From NCBI RefSeq assembly GCF_003605125.1, contig NZ_QPQT01000004.1, forward strand, positions 186,001 to 250,000: a stretch of 64,000 nt of DNA, read 5' to 3'. A program made the translations under genes and the position numbers. The notes under the pieces were generated by a model. The model was not told the origin of the DNA, did no database searches, and worked only from the letters and a program-made list of their open reading frames with translations. How positions within the stretch are numbered: position 1 is the stretch's first letter; every line of letters starts with the position of its first letter. Shown piece after piece: positions 1-9,537 of the stretch. This DNA comes from Shewanella algidipiscicola. GTDB lineage: Bacteria > Pseudomonadota > Gammaproteobacteria > Enterobacterales > Shewanellaceae.

Positions 1-636
1 CGCTGGTGGTGTTGGAGTTAGCTCAAACAGTAATATTCCTGCATGGGCGCCAAAGCGTCTGCCCAAATTTAGCTGCCTAGGCGCCATCATAATAAAGCCA
101 TAATGATTTAGCATGCCGGTTTCACGGTCGCGCATCGATAAAGACTCAATTCGCTGGCTTTGACACAATAAAGCCAAATCTTGCTGCAATAATATCTGAA
201 ACGGCTCGAGCATAAATGCATTGATATTAATCGATTCATCGCCTTGGGTATTGAGCACGCACAGGCAGCCAAAAACGGTGCCGTCAGGCCAATGTAACGG
301 CCGAGATAATATGTTACGCGCCGAGGCGAAATCGTTTGGGAGTGGAATATTTTGACCGCTAAAGTCTATATTAGTACCGTCGGGTTGGTTGTTCGATAAG
401 CGATTGAATAGGCTTAAATCTGCTGGGTAAACGGTACCTGCGAGGTATTTACGGGAATCGTTAATTGAGCTGACAATCACCTCAAAACCCAGAGCGGTTT
501 GCTGTACCACAAAAGCCACTTCAGCTTGATAGTAACGTTTCATCAGTTCACATTGATGCATCCAGCGGACTAAGTTTATCTGGGTGTTATCGTTTTCAAG
601 TATACTGGCGCCGGTATCGATATTTTCTGGCAACAT
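1..636 (-). CDS. GAF-like sensor with start of a GGDEF domain (partial)
   Basis: Open on the minus strand from an ATG at 636 to the window edge, 212 codons without a stop; the C-terminus lies outside. An in-frame stop at 652-654 leaves ATG 636 as the only ordinary start, although no good Shine-Dalgarno precedes it. Residues of about 1-150 look like a GAF-type sensor domain. From about residue 165 the text MRDRETGMLNHYGF resembles the opening of a GGDEF domain (the usual D-x-L-T-G-L-x-N-R-x-x-F). Known role of the family: synthesis or sensing of cyclic di-GMP in response to a ligand bound by GAF. Whether the GGDEF active site is intact cannot be seen here. Divergently oriented from the acetyltransferase at 757. 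Confidence 0.6.
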   Translation of the reverse strand, partial: MLPENIDTGASILENDNTQINLVRWMHQCELMKRYYQAEVAFVVQQTALGFEVIVSSINDSRKYLAGTVYPADLSLFNRLSNNQPDGTNIDFSGQNIPLPNDFASARNILSRPLHWPDGTVFGCLCVLNTQGDESININAFMLEPFQILLQQDLALLCQSQRIESLSMRDRETGMLNHYGFIMMAPRQLNLGRRFGAHAGILLFELTPTPPA

Positions 637-756
637 GGGGCAACTGAACCATCAAGGTAAAAGTAGCTTAATTGTGGTCGCGGAAGCGGTATTTAGCAAA
701 TCCTCCGCCAAGAGCGCAGAGGGTACTTTTTTAGTCGATAAGTTAACGAGAAATCC

Positions 757-1314
757 ATGTTAGTAAGACGGGCTCAACTGGCCGACGCTGCGGCGATTGC
801 ATTATTAGAACGTGAGCAAATAGAAGCCGAATTAGATCCTAGCCAGCGCGGTGGCGTCATGACGGGGCAAGCCTTTTCGGCGGCCGACATTAAGGTGTTA
901 ATCGAGCAGCATTGGATTGTGGTCGCCGAGCAACAAGGTGTACTGATAGGTTATGTGATTGCCGGTAGTTGGTCGTTCTTTGAGTCGTGGCCTATTTATC
1001 GCCGCTTACTAAGCCACTTAGGTGAGCATAGCATGGGCAACACTCGCTTGAGTAAACACAATTGTTGCCAGTATGGCCCCATTTGGATCAATCCCCACCA
1101 TCGTGGCCAAGGCCTGTTTAGCGCTTTGGTGACGCAGTTAAAGCAAGAAGTGAGCTCCCATTACCCCTTTATGTTGACCTTTATTGCCGAAGAGAATGAA
1201 CACTCATTTAATGCCCATACCCACAAGGCGGCGATGCATGTGGTCGACTTTTTTGGTTTTGATGGTCGAGACTATTACTTACTTGCCTGTGCCAGCCACA
1301 CATCACCCAAGTGA
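757..1314 (+). CDS. GNAT family N-acetyltransferase
   Basis: 185 aa. It begins MLVRRAQLADAAAI, the usual first strand and helix of a GNAT fold. The acetyl-CoA pyrophosphate-binding motif A is visible as HHRGQGLFSALV at about residues 113-124, preceded by the strand YGPIWINP. The C-terminal part ends with the typical late strand around FFGFDGRDYYLLA. GNAT enzymes move an acetyl group from acetyl-CoA to an amine, but the acceptor cannot be told from sequence. A weak GAGA ribosome site precedes the ATG. It is followed 68 bases later by a small unknown gene on the same strand, so the two may be cotranscribed. Confidence 0.75.
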   Translation: MLVRRAQLADAAAIALLEREQIEAELDPSQRGGVMTGQAFSAADIKVLIEQHWIVVAEQQGVLIGYVIAGSWSFFESWPIYRRLLSHLGEHSMGNTRLSKHNCCQYGPIWINPHHRGQGLFSALVTQLKQEVSSHYPFMLTFIAEENEHSFNAHTHKAAMHVVDFFGFDGRDYYLLACASHTSPK

Positions 1315-1382
1315 ATGTTTGGCAACCCATATGCTAAGATGACTCCCCCTAGTTGCATGATCCATTGTTCGAGGAAATGACC

Positions 1383-1748
1383 ATGGCACCCGTATCCCTG
1401 CCCCCTTTTGTGCAAGGCTTATTGCAGCCCTACGCCCAGTTACGGTTGAGCGCTTATGATAATGTGAAGCTCATTCGCGCCCTGTTAGCCGAGCAAGGTA
1501 AGGAGTGTGACTGTTGGCTAGTGCCCTTTACATGGGAGAATCAACAGGCTCGTGAGCGTTATTTGGTGTGTTATCAGCAGCATTGGCTCGATTGCGGTTG
1601 GAGTAACGATTACAGCGCCGCAATTGCCGTCGCCGAGACACCAAGCGCCGCGCAATTGGCTTTAGCCAAGACAGTGTCTGCGCCCACCTTAACGCTGCAA
1701 CAGGTCTCTTTTATGTGTATGCAATACAGCCACTTTGACCATTGTTAA
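1383..1748 (+). CDS. small conserved-looking protein of unknown function
   Basis: About 121 aa when started at ATG 1383, which has GAGGAA six bases upstream; ATG 1377 and TTG 1353 are possible longer starts in the same frame. I do not recognise a family. The protein is soluble by eye, rich in Trp, Gln and Tyr in its middle (WENQQARERYLVCYQQHWLD), and ends FMCMQYSHFDHC. It carries no signal peptide and no membrane segment. Codon use matches the neighbours, so it is probably a real gene, perhaps cotranscribed with the upstream acetyltransferase. Confidence 0.55.
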   Translation: MAPVSLPPFVQGLLQPYAQLRLSAYDNVKLIRALLAEQGKECDCWLVPFTWENQQARERYLVCYQQHWLDCGWSNDYSAAIAVAETPSAAQLALAKTVSAPTLTLQQVSFMCMQYSHFDHC

Positions 1749-1986
1749 GTGTGTGCTGGGTTATCTAGCTTCCCCCTGCGCTTAGCTCATCACTTGGCTC
1801 GCTAGCGTACTCTCCACCCTCAATATCGTCGTCAGCGACTTATCGCTAATAGTCCTCGTTAACCCGTAGAATTAAGGCCCGCTCCACCGTCTATTGTGCC
1901 GCTGCCATTGATACTGACGCTGCAATGGTGATCGCTGCACCCACCTTGCACGTAATACCTCTATTTACTGTCAGCAGAGCGTATCT

Positions 1987-2418
1987 ATGTCTACCACCTA
2001 TTCGATGTTGGGCTACGCGGGATTATTGCCTTTTATCATCTGCACCGTTTTTATCTTGATGGGGATGCCGTTATTGTCCCTAAACCCCTTTATGCTGTTT
2101 GTCAGTTACAGTGCGGTTATCCTCTCTTTTTTGGCGGGCAGCTTATGGGGGCGACAAACCCATCAAGCCAACGGTATCAGCGATGATAGGCAGCTGATCA
2201 CCAGTAATGTGATAAGCGTGTTGGCTTGGCTGGCGATCATCATTAATCAGTTATATGTCTCCTTGCTGATCTTAATGTACGGCTATGTGGTGATGTACCT
2301 AAAAGATAAGCGTCAATGTGAGCAGAAGGTGATTGCCGATGACTATATGGCGCTAAGGGCGCGATTAACGGCGGTCGCACTGGCGTGCCATTTGATTATT
2401 ATTGTGCTGGGGGAGTAG
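1987..2418 (+). CDS. DUF3429-type small integral membrane protein
   Basis: 143 aa with four or five predicted hydrophobic helices: about residues 8-28, 33-52, 72-88, 90-105 and 123-141. The opening YSMLGYAGLLPFI and the segment SYSAVILSFLAGSLWG match what I know of the DUF3429 family, small inner-membrane proteins of unknown role in gammaproteobacteria. The stop codon directly abuts the ATG of the next gene (DCC family), which indicates an operon of 1987, 2419 and the SDR gene. DUF3429 proteins are often found next to DCC-family thiol oxidoreductases, which supports both calls. Confidence 0.7.
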   Translation: MSTTYSMLGYAGLLPFIICTVFILMGMPLLSLNPFMLFVSYSAVILSFLAGSLWGRQTHQANGISDDRQLITSNVISVLAWLAIIINQLYVSLLILMYGYVVMYLKDKRQCEQKVIADDYMALRARLTAVALACHLIIIVLGE

Positions 2419-2808
2419 ATGAAACTGCGTATTTTCTATGATAGCCAATGTCCGCTGTGCGCCGCCGAAATGGCCAAACTGAGTCGCTGCGACAAGGCGG
2501 GGGTAATTGAACTTGCCGATTTAGCCGACGTTAATTTTGCCGAGCAATACCCACACATCGACGCGCAATATGCCAATCAGATATTACAGGGGGAAACCGA
2601 CAAGGGCGAAATATTGCAAGGGCTGGATGTGACTTATTTGGCCTGGTCGCTGGTGGGAAAAAAGCATTATGTGGCACCGTTACACTGGCCGATGGTTAGG
2701 CCAGTGGCCGATTTTCTCTACCTTAAATTTGCCAAGCACAGGCATAAGGTGTCTTATCTGCTGACAGGCAAAAAACGCTGCGACAGTGGCCGCTGCGGCA
2801 TATCATGA
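2419..2808 (+). CDS. DCC-family thiol-disulfide oxidoreductase-like protein (DUF393)
   Basis: 129 aa. The N-terminus MKLRIFYDSQCPLC carries the DxxCPLC signature (Asp8, Cys11, Cys14) that defines the DCC/DUF393 family, whose fold is thioredoxin-like. The later residues HWPMVRPVADFLYLKFAKHR and the C-terminal CDSGRCGIS give two further cysteines. The family is predicted to act in thiol-disulfide exchange, but its substrates are unknown. The start is well placed behind GGGGAG at the end of the DUF3429 gene, with no gap. The last codon overlaps a possible ATG of the SDR gene (ATGA). Confidence 0.8.
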   Translation: MKLRIFYDSQCPLCAAEMAKLSRCDKAGVIELADLADVNFAEQYPHIDAQYANQILQGETDKGEILQGLDVTYLAWSLVGKKHYVAPLHWPMVRPVADFLYLKFAKHRHKVSYLLTGKKRCDSGRCGIS

Positions 2809-2840
2809 GTGGCGCGGATCAAGCGAAAGGCAATGCGTTA

Positions 2841-3647
2841 ATGACACAGAGCGAATTAATCAAAGACTGTGCATTAGTGATCGGTGCCAGCAGTGGTATT
2901 GCCAAAGCGCTAATAACCCAGTTGCGCCAAGAATGTCCGGTTATCGCTATCAGTCGCCGCCATGGGCATGATGCCAACACCGACCATAATAACATTGGTC
3001 ATTATCATGGCAGTGGCGAGGCGATTCACGCTCCAAGCCGTCACCACAGCGGTCATCATAGCCTTGAGTATTACCGCTGTGACAATAGCGATAGCGCCAT
3101 CGCTGGGATAATTGCAGCGCTGATGAGCCGTCAGCTGCGGGTCACACGGGTGTACATTTTTAACGGCGTGCTGCATCAAGCTGGTCTGAGACCTGAGAAA
3201 CGTCTAGAGGAGATAAGCGCCGAGTCGATGCAAACCCTGTTTCATATTAATAGTGTTATCCCCATGCTTTGGCTCAAGCATCTATTGCCGTTGGTGAAAG
3301 GTCAAACGCCCTGCGTGGTGACTGTGCTGAGCGCCCGCATCGCGAGTATTAGCGACAATCGTTTAGGCGGTTGGTATAGCTACCGCGCCTCAAAAGCTGC
3401 GCTGAATATGTTGTTGCAAACGGCGGCTGTGGAGTACGCCAGACGGGCTAAGAATGTCGCCTTGTTGGCGTTTCACCCTGGGACCACCGACACCGAACTA
3501 TCCAAGCCATTTCAACAAAATGTCGCTAAAGAGAAACTCTTTACCACCGAATTTGTCAGCCAGCGTCTGCTTAAGGTTAGCTCCGGTCTTACACCATCAC
3601 CCCAAGCTTATTTTATCGATTGGAATGGGGCGACTATTTCGTGGTAA
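2841..3647 (+). CDS. short-chain dehydrogenase/reductase with His-rich insert
   Basis: About 268 aa from ATG 2841 (a longer start at ATG 2805 overlaps the previous stop; 2841 has AAAGG upstream but with long spacing). The nucleotide-binding turn is ALVIGASSGIAKAL, the variant glycine motif of SDRs. The catalytic Ser lies in VVTVLSARIAS and the Tyr-x-x-x-Lys pair in WYSYRASKAALN. The C-terminal HPGTTDTELSKPF follows the usual post-active-site loop. It resembles the CsgA/C-factor branch. The odd part is an insert after the second strand, between IAISRRHGHD and YYRCDNSD, that holds many histidines and asparagines. An NAD(P)-dependent oxidoreductase of unknown substrate, third gene of the 1987 operon. 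Confidence 0.8.
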   Translation: MTQSELIKDCALVIGASSGIAKALITQLRQECPVIAISRRHGHDANTDHNNIGHYHGSGEAIHAPSRHHSGHHSLEYYRCDNSDSAIAGIIAALMSRQLRVTRVYIFNGVLHQAGLRPEKRLEEISAESMQTLFHINSVIPMLWLKHLLPLVKGQTPCVVTVLSARIASISDNRLGGWYSYRASKAALNMLLQTAAVEYARRAKNVALLAFHPGTTDTELSKPFQQNVAKEKLFTTEFVSQRLLKVSSGLTPSPQAYFIDWNGATISW

Positions 3648-3712
3648 GGCCGTTATTACTTAGCGTTAGGGTTTTATCGCGTGAGGGTTTTATTGAGCCA
3701 TTGTTGTCTATC

Positions 3713-3797
3713 GCCAATCTAAATAACCAATCTAGGTAACTAATTTAAATAACTAATCTAGGTAACTAATTTAAGTAAACAAGTCTAAGTAAACAAG
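3713..3797 (+). repeat. degenerate 26-bp tandem repeat
   Basis: Two near-identical 26-base units occupy 3722-3747 and 3748-3773 (core AATCTAGGTAACTAATTTA, one T/C difference). They are preceded by a partial copy and followed by shorter AAGTAAACAAG and AAGTCTAAGTAAACAAGG units. The array ends directly in the AAGGAAAA ribosome site of the flavin reductase-like gene at 3812, so it forms its leader. Confidence 0.7.
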
Positions 3798-3811
3798 GAA
3801 AATATTCTGTA

Positions 3812-4444
3812 ATGCATATTAGTCATGATTCATTAAGCCAATTAGAGCGCCGTTACCGCGCGCAGTTAATCAATAGTTTGTCTGGGTTTAAAAGCGCTAA
3901 CCTTATCGGTACCCAAGACACTTTTGGGCGCACTAATTTGGCCATCATTAGCTCAGTATTTCATTTAGGCGCCGATCCTGCGCTGGTGGGGTTTATTAGC
4001 CGTCCAGATACGGTGCAGCGAGATACCTTAGCTAACATTATTGCCACCGGCAGTTACACCATTAATCAGGTGAATAGCGATATTTGGCAGCAAGCGCATC
4101 AAACTTCGGCGCGCTACGACAGCGGCCAGTGTGAATTTAATGAGGTGGGGCTGACCCCGTTGCATCAACCACAAGTGGTGGCGCCCTTTGTGGCCGAGAG
4201 TCGATTAAAATATGCTGTGAAGTTAGAAAGTTATCAAACTATCGAACTTAACCAAACCCTGTTAGTGATAGGCCGAATCACCGATATTTGGCTCGATGAT
4301 GTGGCGCTTAACCCCGACGGCAATATTGACATTGAAAGCTTAAATACCGTCTGCGTATCGGGCCTCGATTGCTACCATACGACCGAGCGGTTGGGGCGGC
4401 TGAGCTATGCTAAGCCAGATAAGCCATCGGTTATCATCGATTAA
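3812..4444 (+). CDS. flavin reductase-like domain protein (FMN-binding split barrel)
   Basis: 210 aa. The segment FKSANLIGTQDTFGRTNLAIISSVFHLGADPALVGF has the flavin-binding layout of the flavin reductase-like split-barrel family (a strand, an S/T-rich loop, then the ADPALVGF strand). TLANIIATGSYTIN fits the following helix and strand. Members bind FMN and reduce flavins or act as flavin-dependent oxidoreductases; the substrate here is unknown. AAGGAAAA lies nine bases before the ATG. It ends just before a bidirectional terminator shared with convergent metK. Confidence 0.7.
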   Translation: MHISHDSLSQLERRYRAQLINSLSGFKSANLIGTQDTFGRTNLAIISSVFHLGADPALVGFISRPDTVQRDTLANIIATGSYTINQVNSDIWQQAHQTSARYDSGQCEFNEVGLTPLHQPQVVAPFVAESRLKYAVKLESYQTIELNQTLLVIGRITDIWLDDVALNPDGNIDIESLNTVCVSGLDCYHTTERLGRLSYAKPDKPSVIID

Positions 4445-4501
4445 TGTGCGCAGCCTGTGGCAAGATCCAGTCACAACACTCTGCTACAAAAAACAGCCAC
4501 A

Positions 4502-4529
4502 AAAAAACCGCCATATTGGCGGTTTTTTA
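4502..4529. terminator. bidirectional Rho-independent terminator
   Basis: AAAAAACCGCCA-TAT-TGGCGGTTTTTT forms a perfect hairpin with an A run before and a T run after. It can therefore terminate both the flavin reductase-like gene (plus strand) and metK (minus strand). Confidence 0.9.
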
Positions 4530-4544
4530 ATGAGCTTGCTGCGA

Positions 4545-5699
4545 TTATAGCTTAGCGTCGGCGCGAAGGGCTTCAGCTTTATCGGTGCGCTCCCAAGGGA
4601 ACTCGTTACGACCAAAGTGACCGTAAGCCGCAGTGGCTTGATAGATTGGACGAGCCAGATCTAACATTTCGGTTAGGCCGTATGGGCGCAGGTCGAAATG
4701 CTGACGAACCAGCTTGATCAAGAGATCTTCAGACACTTTACCGGTACCGAAGGTCTCAACACTGATAGAGGTCGGCTCAGCGACACCGATAGCGTAAGAC
4801 ACTTGGATCTCACAGCGATCGGCAAGGCCTGCAGCAACGATGTTCTTAGCCACATAGCGCGCCGCGTATGCTGCACTACGGTCAACTTTCGATGGATCTT
4901 TACCAGAGAAAGCACCACCACCATGACGCGCCATACCGCCGTAAGTATCGACGATAATTTTACGACCCGTTAGACCACAATCACCAACAGGACCACCGAT
5001 AACGAAACGGCCAGTCGGGTTGATGAAGTACTTAGTCTCTTTAGATAACCATTTAGCAGGTAATACCGGCTTAATGATGGTTTCCATCACACCTTCAATT
5101 AAGTCTGACTGGCTTACATCTTCACGGTGCTGAGTAGACAGGACAACCGCGTCGATGCCAGCAATGCTGCCATCGCTGTTATAAGCAAAAGTGACCTGAC
5201 TTTTCGCATCTGGACGTAACCAGGGTAGGGTGTTGTCTTTACGCACTTCAGATTGACGCTTAACCAACTTATGCGAGTAAGTGATCGGAGCTGGCATCAA
5301 TACGTCGGTTTCGTTGTTGGCATAGCCAAACATTAACCCTTGGTCGCCAGCGCCTTGCTCTTTAGGATCGGCGCGATCAACACCTTGGTTGATATCAGGA
5401 GACTGCTTACCTATGGCATTTAATACGGCACAAGAATCGGCGTCAAAGCCCATATCTGAGTGGGTATAGCCGATTTCACGGACGGTCTTACGGGTGATCT
5501 CTTCGATATCAACCCAAGCCGAGGTGGTCACTTCACCGCCCACCAAGACCATGCCGGTTTTGACGTATGTTTCACACGCCACGCGCGCCTTAGGATCTTG
5601 CTCTAAGATCGCGTCGAGTACCGCATCAGAAATTTGATCGGCGATTTTATCTGGATGACCTTCTGAGACCGACTCAGAGGTAAACAAGTGCTTTGCCAT
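4545..5699 (-). CDS. metK: S-adenosylmethionine synthase
   Basis: 384 aa, the full length of bacterial MetK. The enzyme makes S-adenosylmethionine from methionine and ATP. Visible signatures are [14 protein letters not shown] near residue 13 (His of the ATP site), the family hexapeptide region [12 protein letters not shown] near 116, and the glycine-rich [19 protein letters not shown] near 260. It ends with the conserved [12 protein letters not shown] stretch. The gene is divergent from tkt. A set of MetJ-like boxes lies 37-60 bases upstream, consistent with methionine repression. Cytosolic tetramer by family knowledge. Nothing unusual in the coding sequence. Confidence 0.98.
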   Translation of the reverse strand: MAKHLFTSESVSEGHPDKIADQISDAVLDAILEQDPKARVACETYVKTGMVLVGGEVTTSAWVDIEEITRKTVREIGYTHSDMGFDADSCAVLNAIGKQSPDINQGVDRADPKEQGAGDQGLMFGYANNETDVLMPAPITYSHKLVKRQSEVRKDNTLPWLRPDAKSQVTFAYNSDGSIAGIDAVVLSTQHREDVSQSDLIEGVMETIIKPVLPAKWLSKETKYFINPTGRFVIGGPVGDCGLTGRKIIVDTYGGMARHGGGAFSGKDPSKVDRSAAYAARYVAKNIVAAGLADRCEIQVSYAIGVAEPTSISVETFGTGKVSEDLLIKLVRQHFDLRPYGLTEMLDLARPIYQATAAYGHFGRNEFPWERTDKAEALRADAKL

Positions 5700-6262
5700 A
5701 GTGGAAAATCTCGTCTGTAAACAATTTGATTATGTAGAAGTATCTACATCTAGACGGCCATTTTAGTGGAAAATACGCTAGATAACACCCCCTTCGATAA
5801 AAATTGTGGGGTAAAGCCCAGTAAACTATCACTTACTCAGGCCGGCAGTAAAGATATGCCTGCAGGTAACAATCTGTAATTCATCATCTATTTATCGTTT
5901 TTTTATGGTTTTACCCGCGACTTACAGGGCGTGATTTTTTGCGCTATCGCCGCGCAGTTATTGCATGAGACGCTGCGAGTCATGACGTAGTGTTAGGTGT
6001 TTTGCGTAAAGATGCTTACTAAGTGTTAACAATGGGTTTGCAAAATGGAGTAAAAAACGTGCAAGCGCTAAATGTCACGTTAACGGATATGCCCAGATTG
6101 ACACATCGCCTCTACTCCTTGGGCCTGCATTTACGGGTTCTACAGCTTAGATCGGGTTAATCTGGGTAATTTGGCGAATTTTATTTGCGTCCCATCGCCT
6201 AGTAGGGGAAAATATGCGTCCACAATTGCCCGCAAAATCCCCAATAATAAGCAGGAGAGAGC
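5700..6262. other. divergent metK / tkt intergenic region
   Basis: 563 bases between divergent genes. It holds the MetJ-like boxes next to metK and the promoter and leader of tkt, with AGGAGAG just before the tkt ATG. I see no SAM riboswitch signature and no convincing ORF. The rest is unassigned. Confidence 0.6.
5736..5759 (-). promoter_or_regulatory. probable MetJ operator (three met boxes)
   Basis: Three contiguous 8-mers, AGAAGTAT, CTACATCT and AGACGGCC, match the met box AGACGTCT at 6, 5 and 6 of 8 positions. They sit 37-60 bases upstream of the metK start, where MetJ sites lie in other gammaproteobacteria. The assignment is inference from pattern and position. Confidence 0.5.
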
Positions 6263-8257
6263 ATGTCATCTCGTAAAGAACTCGCAAACGCTATCCGTGT
6301 GTTAAGTATGGATGCCGTTCAAAAAGCTAACTCAGGTCACCCTGGTGCCCCAATGGGAATGGCGGATATCGCTGAAGTGCTTTGGAATGACTTCCTTAAG
6401 CACAACCCGACTAACCCAAACTGGGTTGACCGCGACCGCTTCATCTTATCTAACGGTCATGGCTCGATGCTGATTTACTCTTTGCTGCACCTTACTGGTT
6501 ACGCACTTCCCATCGAAGAACTGCAAAACTTCCGCCAGCTTCACTCTAAAACCCCAGGTCACCCAGAATACGGATACACCCCAGGTGTTGAAACCACCAC
6601 AGGGCCGCTAGGCGCGGGTATCAGTAACGCGGTTGGTATGGCGATTGCGGAAAAAACCTTGGCGGCGCAGTTTAACCGTCCAGGTCACGACATTGTCGAC
6701 CACTTCACCTACTGTTTCTTAGGGGATGGTTGTTTGATGGAAGGCATCTCACACGAAGCTTGTTCATTAGCGGGCACCTTAGGTCTAGGCAAGCTGATTG
6801 CATTTTGGGATGACAACGGTATCTCTATCGACGGCCATGTTGAAGGCTGGTTCACCGACGATACACCTAAGCGTTTTGAAGCCTATGGCTGGCATGTGAT
6901 TGCCGATGTGGACGGCCATGACAGCGAAGCGATTCGCAGCGCAATAGAAGAAGCTAAGTCTGTCACTGACAAGCCAACCATGATCTGCTGCAAAACGATT
7001 ATTGGTTTTGGTTCTCCAAACAAATCTGGCAGCCACGACTGTCACGGCGCGCCACTAGGCGATGCTGAAATCGCCGCTGCACGTGAGTTCCTTGGTTGGG
7101 AACACGCGCCATTTGATATCCCAGATAACGTCTATGCGGGTTGGGATGCTAAAGACGTGGGCGCCAGCAACGAATCGGCTTGGAATGAAAAACTGGCCGC
7201 GTATGAAGCTGCATTCCCTGAATTGGCGGCAGAATATAAGCGCCGCGTGATCGATGGTGAATTGCCAGCCGATTTCGAAGCGAAAGCACAAGCCTTCATT
7301 AAAGAGTGCCAAGAGAAAGGCGAAGGCATTGCTAGCCGTAAAGCGTCACAAAATGCCATTGGTGCCTTTGGCGCTATGTTGCCAGAGCTACTTGGTGGCT
7401 CAGCTGACCTTGCGGGTTCTAACTTGACGCTTTGGTCTGGTTCTAAAGGCATTCAAGACGATGCTGCTGGTAACTACATCTATTATGGCGTACGTGAATT
7501 TGGTATGAGCGGCATCATGAACGGTATCTCGTTGCACGGTGGTTTCATCAACTACGGTGCGACCTTCATGATGTTTATGGAATACGCCCGTAATGCGGTA
7601 CGTATGTCGGCGCTGATGGGCATTCAAAACATCTTCGTTTATACCCATGACTCTATCGGTCAAGGTGAAGATGGCCCGACTCACCAACCTGTTGAGCAGC
7701 TCGCTAACCTGCGTATGACCCCTAACATGATGGTATGGCGTCCATGTGATGCGGCCGAAACGGCAGTCTCATGGAAGAATGCTATCGAGCGCCGTGATGC
7801 ACCAACATCGCTTATCTTTAGCCGTCAAAACCTACCTGCTCAAGCCCGTACCGATGAGCAGTTAGCTAACGTGGTTAAAGGTGGTTATGTACTGCGTGAT
7901 TGTGCTGGTACACCCGATGTCATTTTGATTGCCACAGGTAGCGAAGTGCAATTGGCACTGGATTCTGCCGCTGCATTAACTGAGCAAGGTAAGCAGGTAC
8001 GTGTGGTTTCTATGCCATCGACCAATGCGTTTGATGCACAAGATGCGGAGTACAAAGAGTCAGTATTGCCACGCGCTGTAACTAAGCGGGTTGCTATCGA
8101 AGCGGCTCACGTTGATTTCTGGCATAAGTATGTTGGTTTCGACGGCGCAGTAGTGGGCATGACCACCTTCGGTGAGTCAGCGCCAGGCGGCGAGCTCATG
8201 AAATACTTCGGCTTCACCGTCGATAACGTAGTGTCGACCGTTAATGCCTTGTTTTAA
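6263..8257 (+). CDS. tkt: transketolase
   Basis: 664 aa, full length. It transfers two-carbon units between sugar phosphates using thiamine diphosphate, linking the pentose phosphate pathway with glycolysis. The N-terminal domain shows [14 protein letters not shown], the active-site run [14 protein letters not shown], and the diphosphate-binding GDGCLMEG near residue 153. The middle Pyr domain has [14 protein letters not shown], and [17 protein letters not shown] carries catalytic His residues. It is preceded by AGGAGAG. It begins a same-strand run with epd, pgk and fba, an order well known in gammaproteobacteria and typical of Shewanella. Confidence 0.98.
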   Translation: MSSRKELANAIRVLSMDAVQKANSGHPGAPMGMADIAEVLWNDFLKHNPTNPNWVDRDRFILSNGHGSMLIYSLLHLTGYALPIEELQNFRQLHSKTPGHPEYGYTPGVETTTGPLGAGISNAVGMAIAEKTLAAQFNRPGHDIVDHFTYCFLGDGCLMEGISHEACSLAGTLGLGKLIAFWDDNGISIDGHVEGWFTDDTPKRFEAYGWHVIADVDGHDSEAIRSAIEEAKSVTDKPTMICCKTIIGFGSPNKSGSHDCHGAPLGDAEIAAAREFLGWEHAPFDIPDNVYAGWDAKDVGASNESAWNEKLAAYEAAFPELAAEYKRRVIDGELPADFEAKAQAFIKECQEKGEGIASRKASQNAIGAFGAMLPELLGGSADLAGSNLTLWSGSKGIQDDAAGNYIYYGVREFGMSGIMNGISLHGGFINYGATFMMFMEYARNAVRMSALMGIQNIFVYTHDSIGQGEDGPTHQPVEQLANLRMTPNMMVWRPCDAAETAVSWKNAIERRDAPTSLIFSRQNLPAQARTDEQLANVVKGGYVLRDCAGTPDVILIATGSEVQLALDSAAALTEQGKQVRVVSMPSTNAFDAQDAEYKESVLPRAVTKRVAIEAAHVDFWHKYVGFDGAVVGMTTFGESAPGGELMKYFGFTVDNVVSTVNALF

Positions 8258-8308
8258 GCGTTAGTGTGAGTCGAGGCGTGAGCATTTTAATGGCTCACGC
8301 CAGATGGG

Positions 8309-8342
8309 ACGGCTTATCTGGTGTTAATATCAGGTAAGCCGT
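8309..8342 (+). other. inverted repeat between tkt and epd
   Basis: ACGGCTTATCTG at 8309-8320 can pair with CAGGTAAGCCGT at 8331-8342 (one G-T pair). No T tract follows, so it is not a classical terminator. It may act as an attenuating or mRNA-processing hairpin between tkt and epd. Confidence 0.4.
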
Positions 8343-8394
8343 TGTCGCATCAACAGTATGCGAGCAGGGATAGAGTGAGGAGTCAAGGCGCTTA

Positions 8395-9414
8395 ATGATC
8401 AAAGTTGCTATCAATGGATATGGCCGTATTGGTCGTTCAATTCTTCGTGCCCTGTACGAGTCGGGCAAGCGTGACCGCATTCAAATAGTCGCCATTAATG
8501 AACTGGCTAAACCTGAAGCCATGCTTCACTTAACCCAATACGATACCACCCATGGTCGCTTTCAAACCCCGACGTCATTGGTCGATAATATTATGACGGT
8601 GGGCGATGACCGTATTCAGTTATTGCATCAACGCGATGCCAGCCAATTGCCATGGGCTGAGCTGGATATCGATATAGTGTATGAGGCCACTGGTGCCTTA
8701 ATCGATAGGCAAGCCTGTGAGGCGCACCTGCAAGCAGGGGCCAAACAAGTGCTGATTAGCCATCCATCATCGAGTGATGTCGATGCCACCATAGTTTATG
8801 GTGTTAATCACGATACACTTAAGGCACACCACACCATCATCTCTAATGCGTCTTGTACCACCAACTGCCTAGTGCCCATTATTGAGGTACTCGATAGAGC
8901 CTTTAAGGTTAAAAGTGGCGCGATAACCACTATCCATTCGGCGATGAACGATCAGCAGGTGATCGACGCCTATCACGACGACTTAAGACGAACCCGTGCG
9001 GCGGGGCAGTCGATAATCCCGGTCGATACTAAACTGGCACGGGGTATCGAGCGCATCTTGCCAAAAATGAAAGATAAGTTTGAGGCCATATCGGTGCGCG
9101 TGCCCACTATCAATGTCACCGCCATCGATTTATCGGTGACCATAGACAAGCGCGTCGATATCGACACAGTCAACCAAGTGCTGGCGCAAGCGGCTAATGG
9201 CTCCTATCAAGGGGTGGTGGGCTATACTAATGCGCCATTGGTGTCATGTGATTTTAACCATGATCCGCGCTCATCGATTGTCGATGGTACCCAAACTCGA
9301 GTGAGCGATGGCCATTTAGTGAAACTATTATTGTGGTGTGATAACGAGTGGGGCTTTGCCAACCGTATGCTCGACACCAGTTTAGAGATGATTAACGCCG
9401 TCAGGGCGCAGTAA
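8395..9414 (+). CDS. epd: erythrose-4-phosphate dehydrogenase
   Basis: 339 aa, a member of the glyceraldehyde-3-phosphate dehydrogenase superfamily. The NAD-binding turn is [15 protein letters not shown] at residues 6-20, the catalytic Cys lies in [12 protein letters not shown] near residue 155, and the C-terminal [14 protein letters not shown] is the superfamily hallmark. Position between tkt and pgk and the absence of a nearby gap favour Epd over GapA. Epd oxidises erythrose-4-phosphate to 4-phosphoerythronate in the pyridoxal phosphate pathway. The ATG follows GAGGAG at long spacing. Confidence 0.93.
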   Translation: MIKVAINGYGRIGRSILRALYESGKRDRIQIVAINELAKPEAMLHLTQYDTTHGRFQTPTSLVDNIMTVGDDRIQLLHQRDASQLPWAELDIDIVYEATGALIDRQACEAHLQAGAKQVLISHPSSSDVDATIVYGVNHDTLKAHHTIISNASCTTNCLVPIIEVLDRAFKVKSGAITTIHSAMNDQQVIDAYHDDLRRTRAAGQSIIPVDTKLARGIERILPKMKDKFEAISVRVPTINVTAIDLSVTIDKRVDIDTVNQVLAQAANGSYQGVVGYTNAPLVSCDFNHDPRSSIVDGTQTRVSDGHLVKLLLWCDNEWGFANRMLDTSLEMINAVRAQ

Positions 9415-9537
9415 ATAAGCCTACCGCAGGCTTATCCGCTGAGTGTTAATCTAGGTGGAGTGTCCCTAATTAGCTCAGCATGAACCGGTTTTGTATTAAC
9501 TTTTATCTTTTAACTTTTGAACTTAAGGAAACGTAAA

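Noticed and set aside
2910..3179. Minus-strand ORF of 89 codons opposite the SDR gene
   Set aside because: It is a shadow of the His-rich insert on the other strand, with no ribosome site.
5700..6262. SAM riboswitch upstream of metK
   Set aside because: No conserved riboswitch core; MetJ-like boxes explain the regulation better.
8309..8342. Terminator between tkt and epd
   Set aside because: A good stem, but no T run; read-through to epd is likely.
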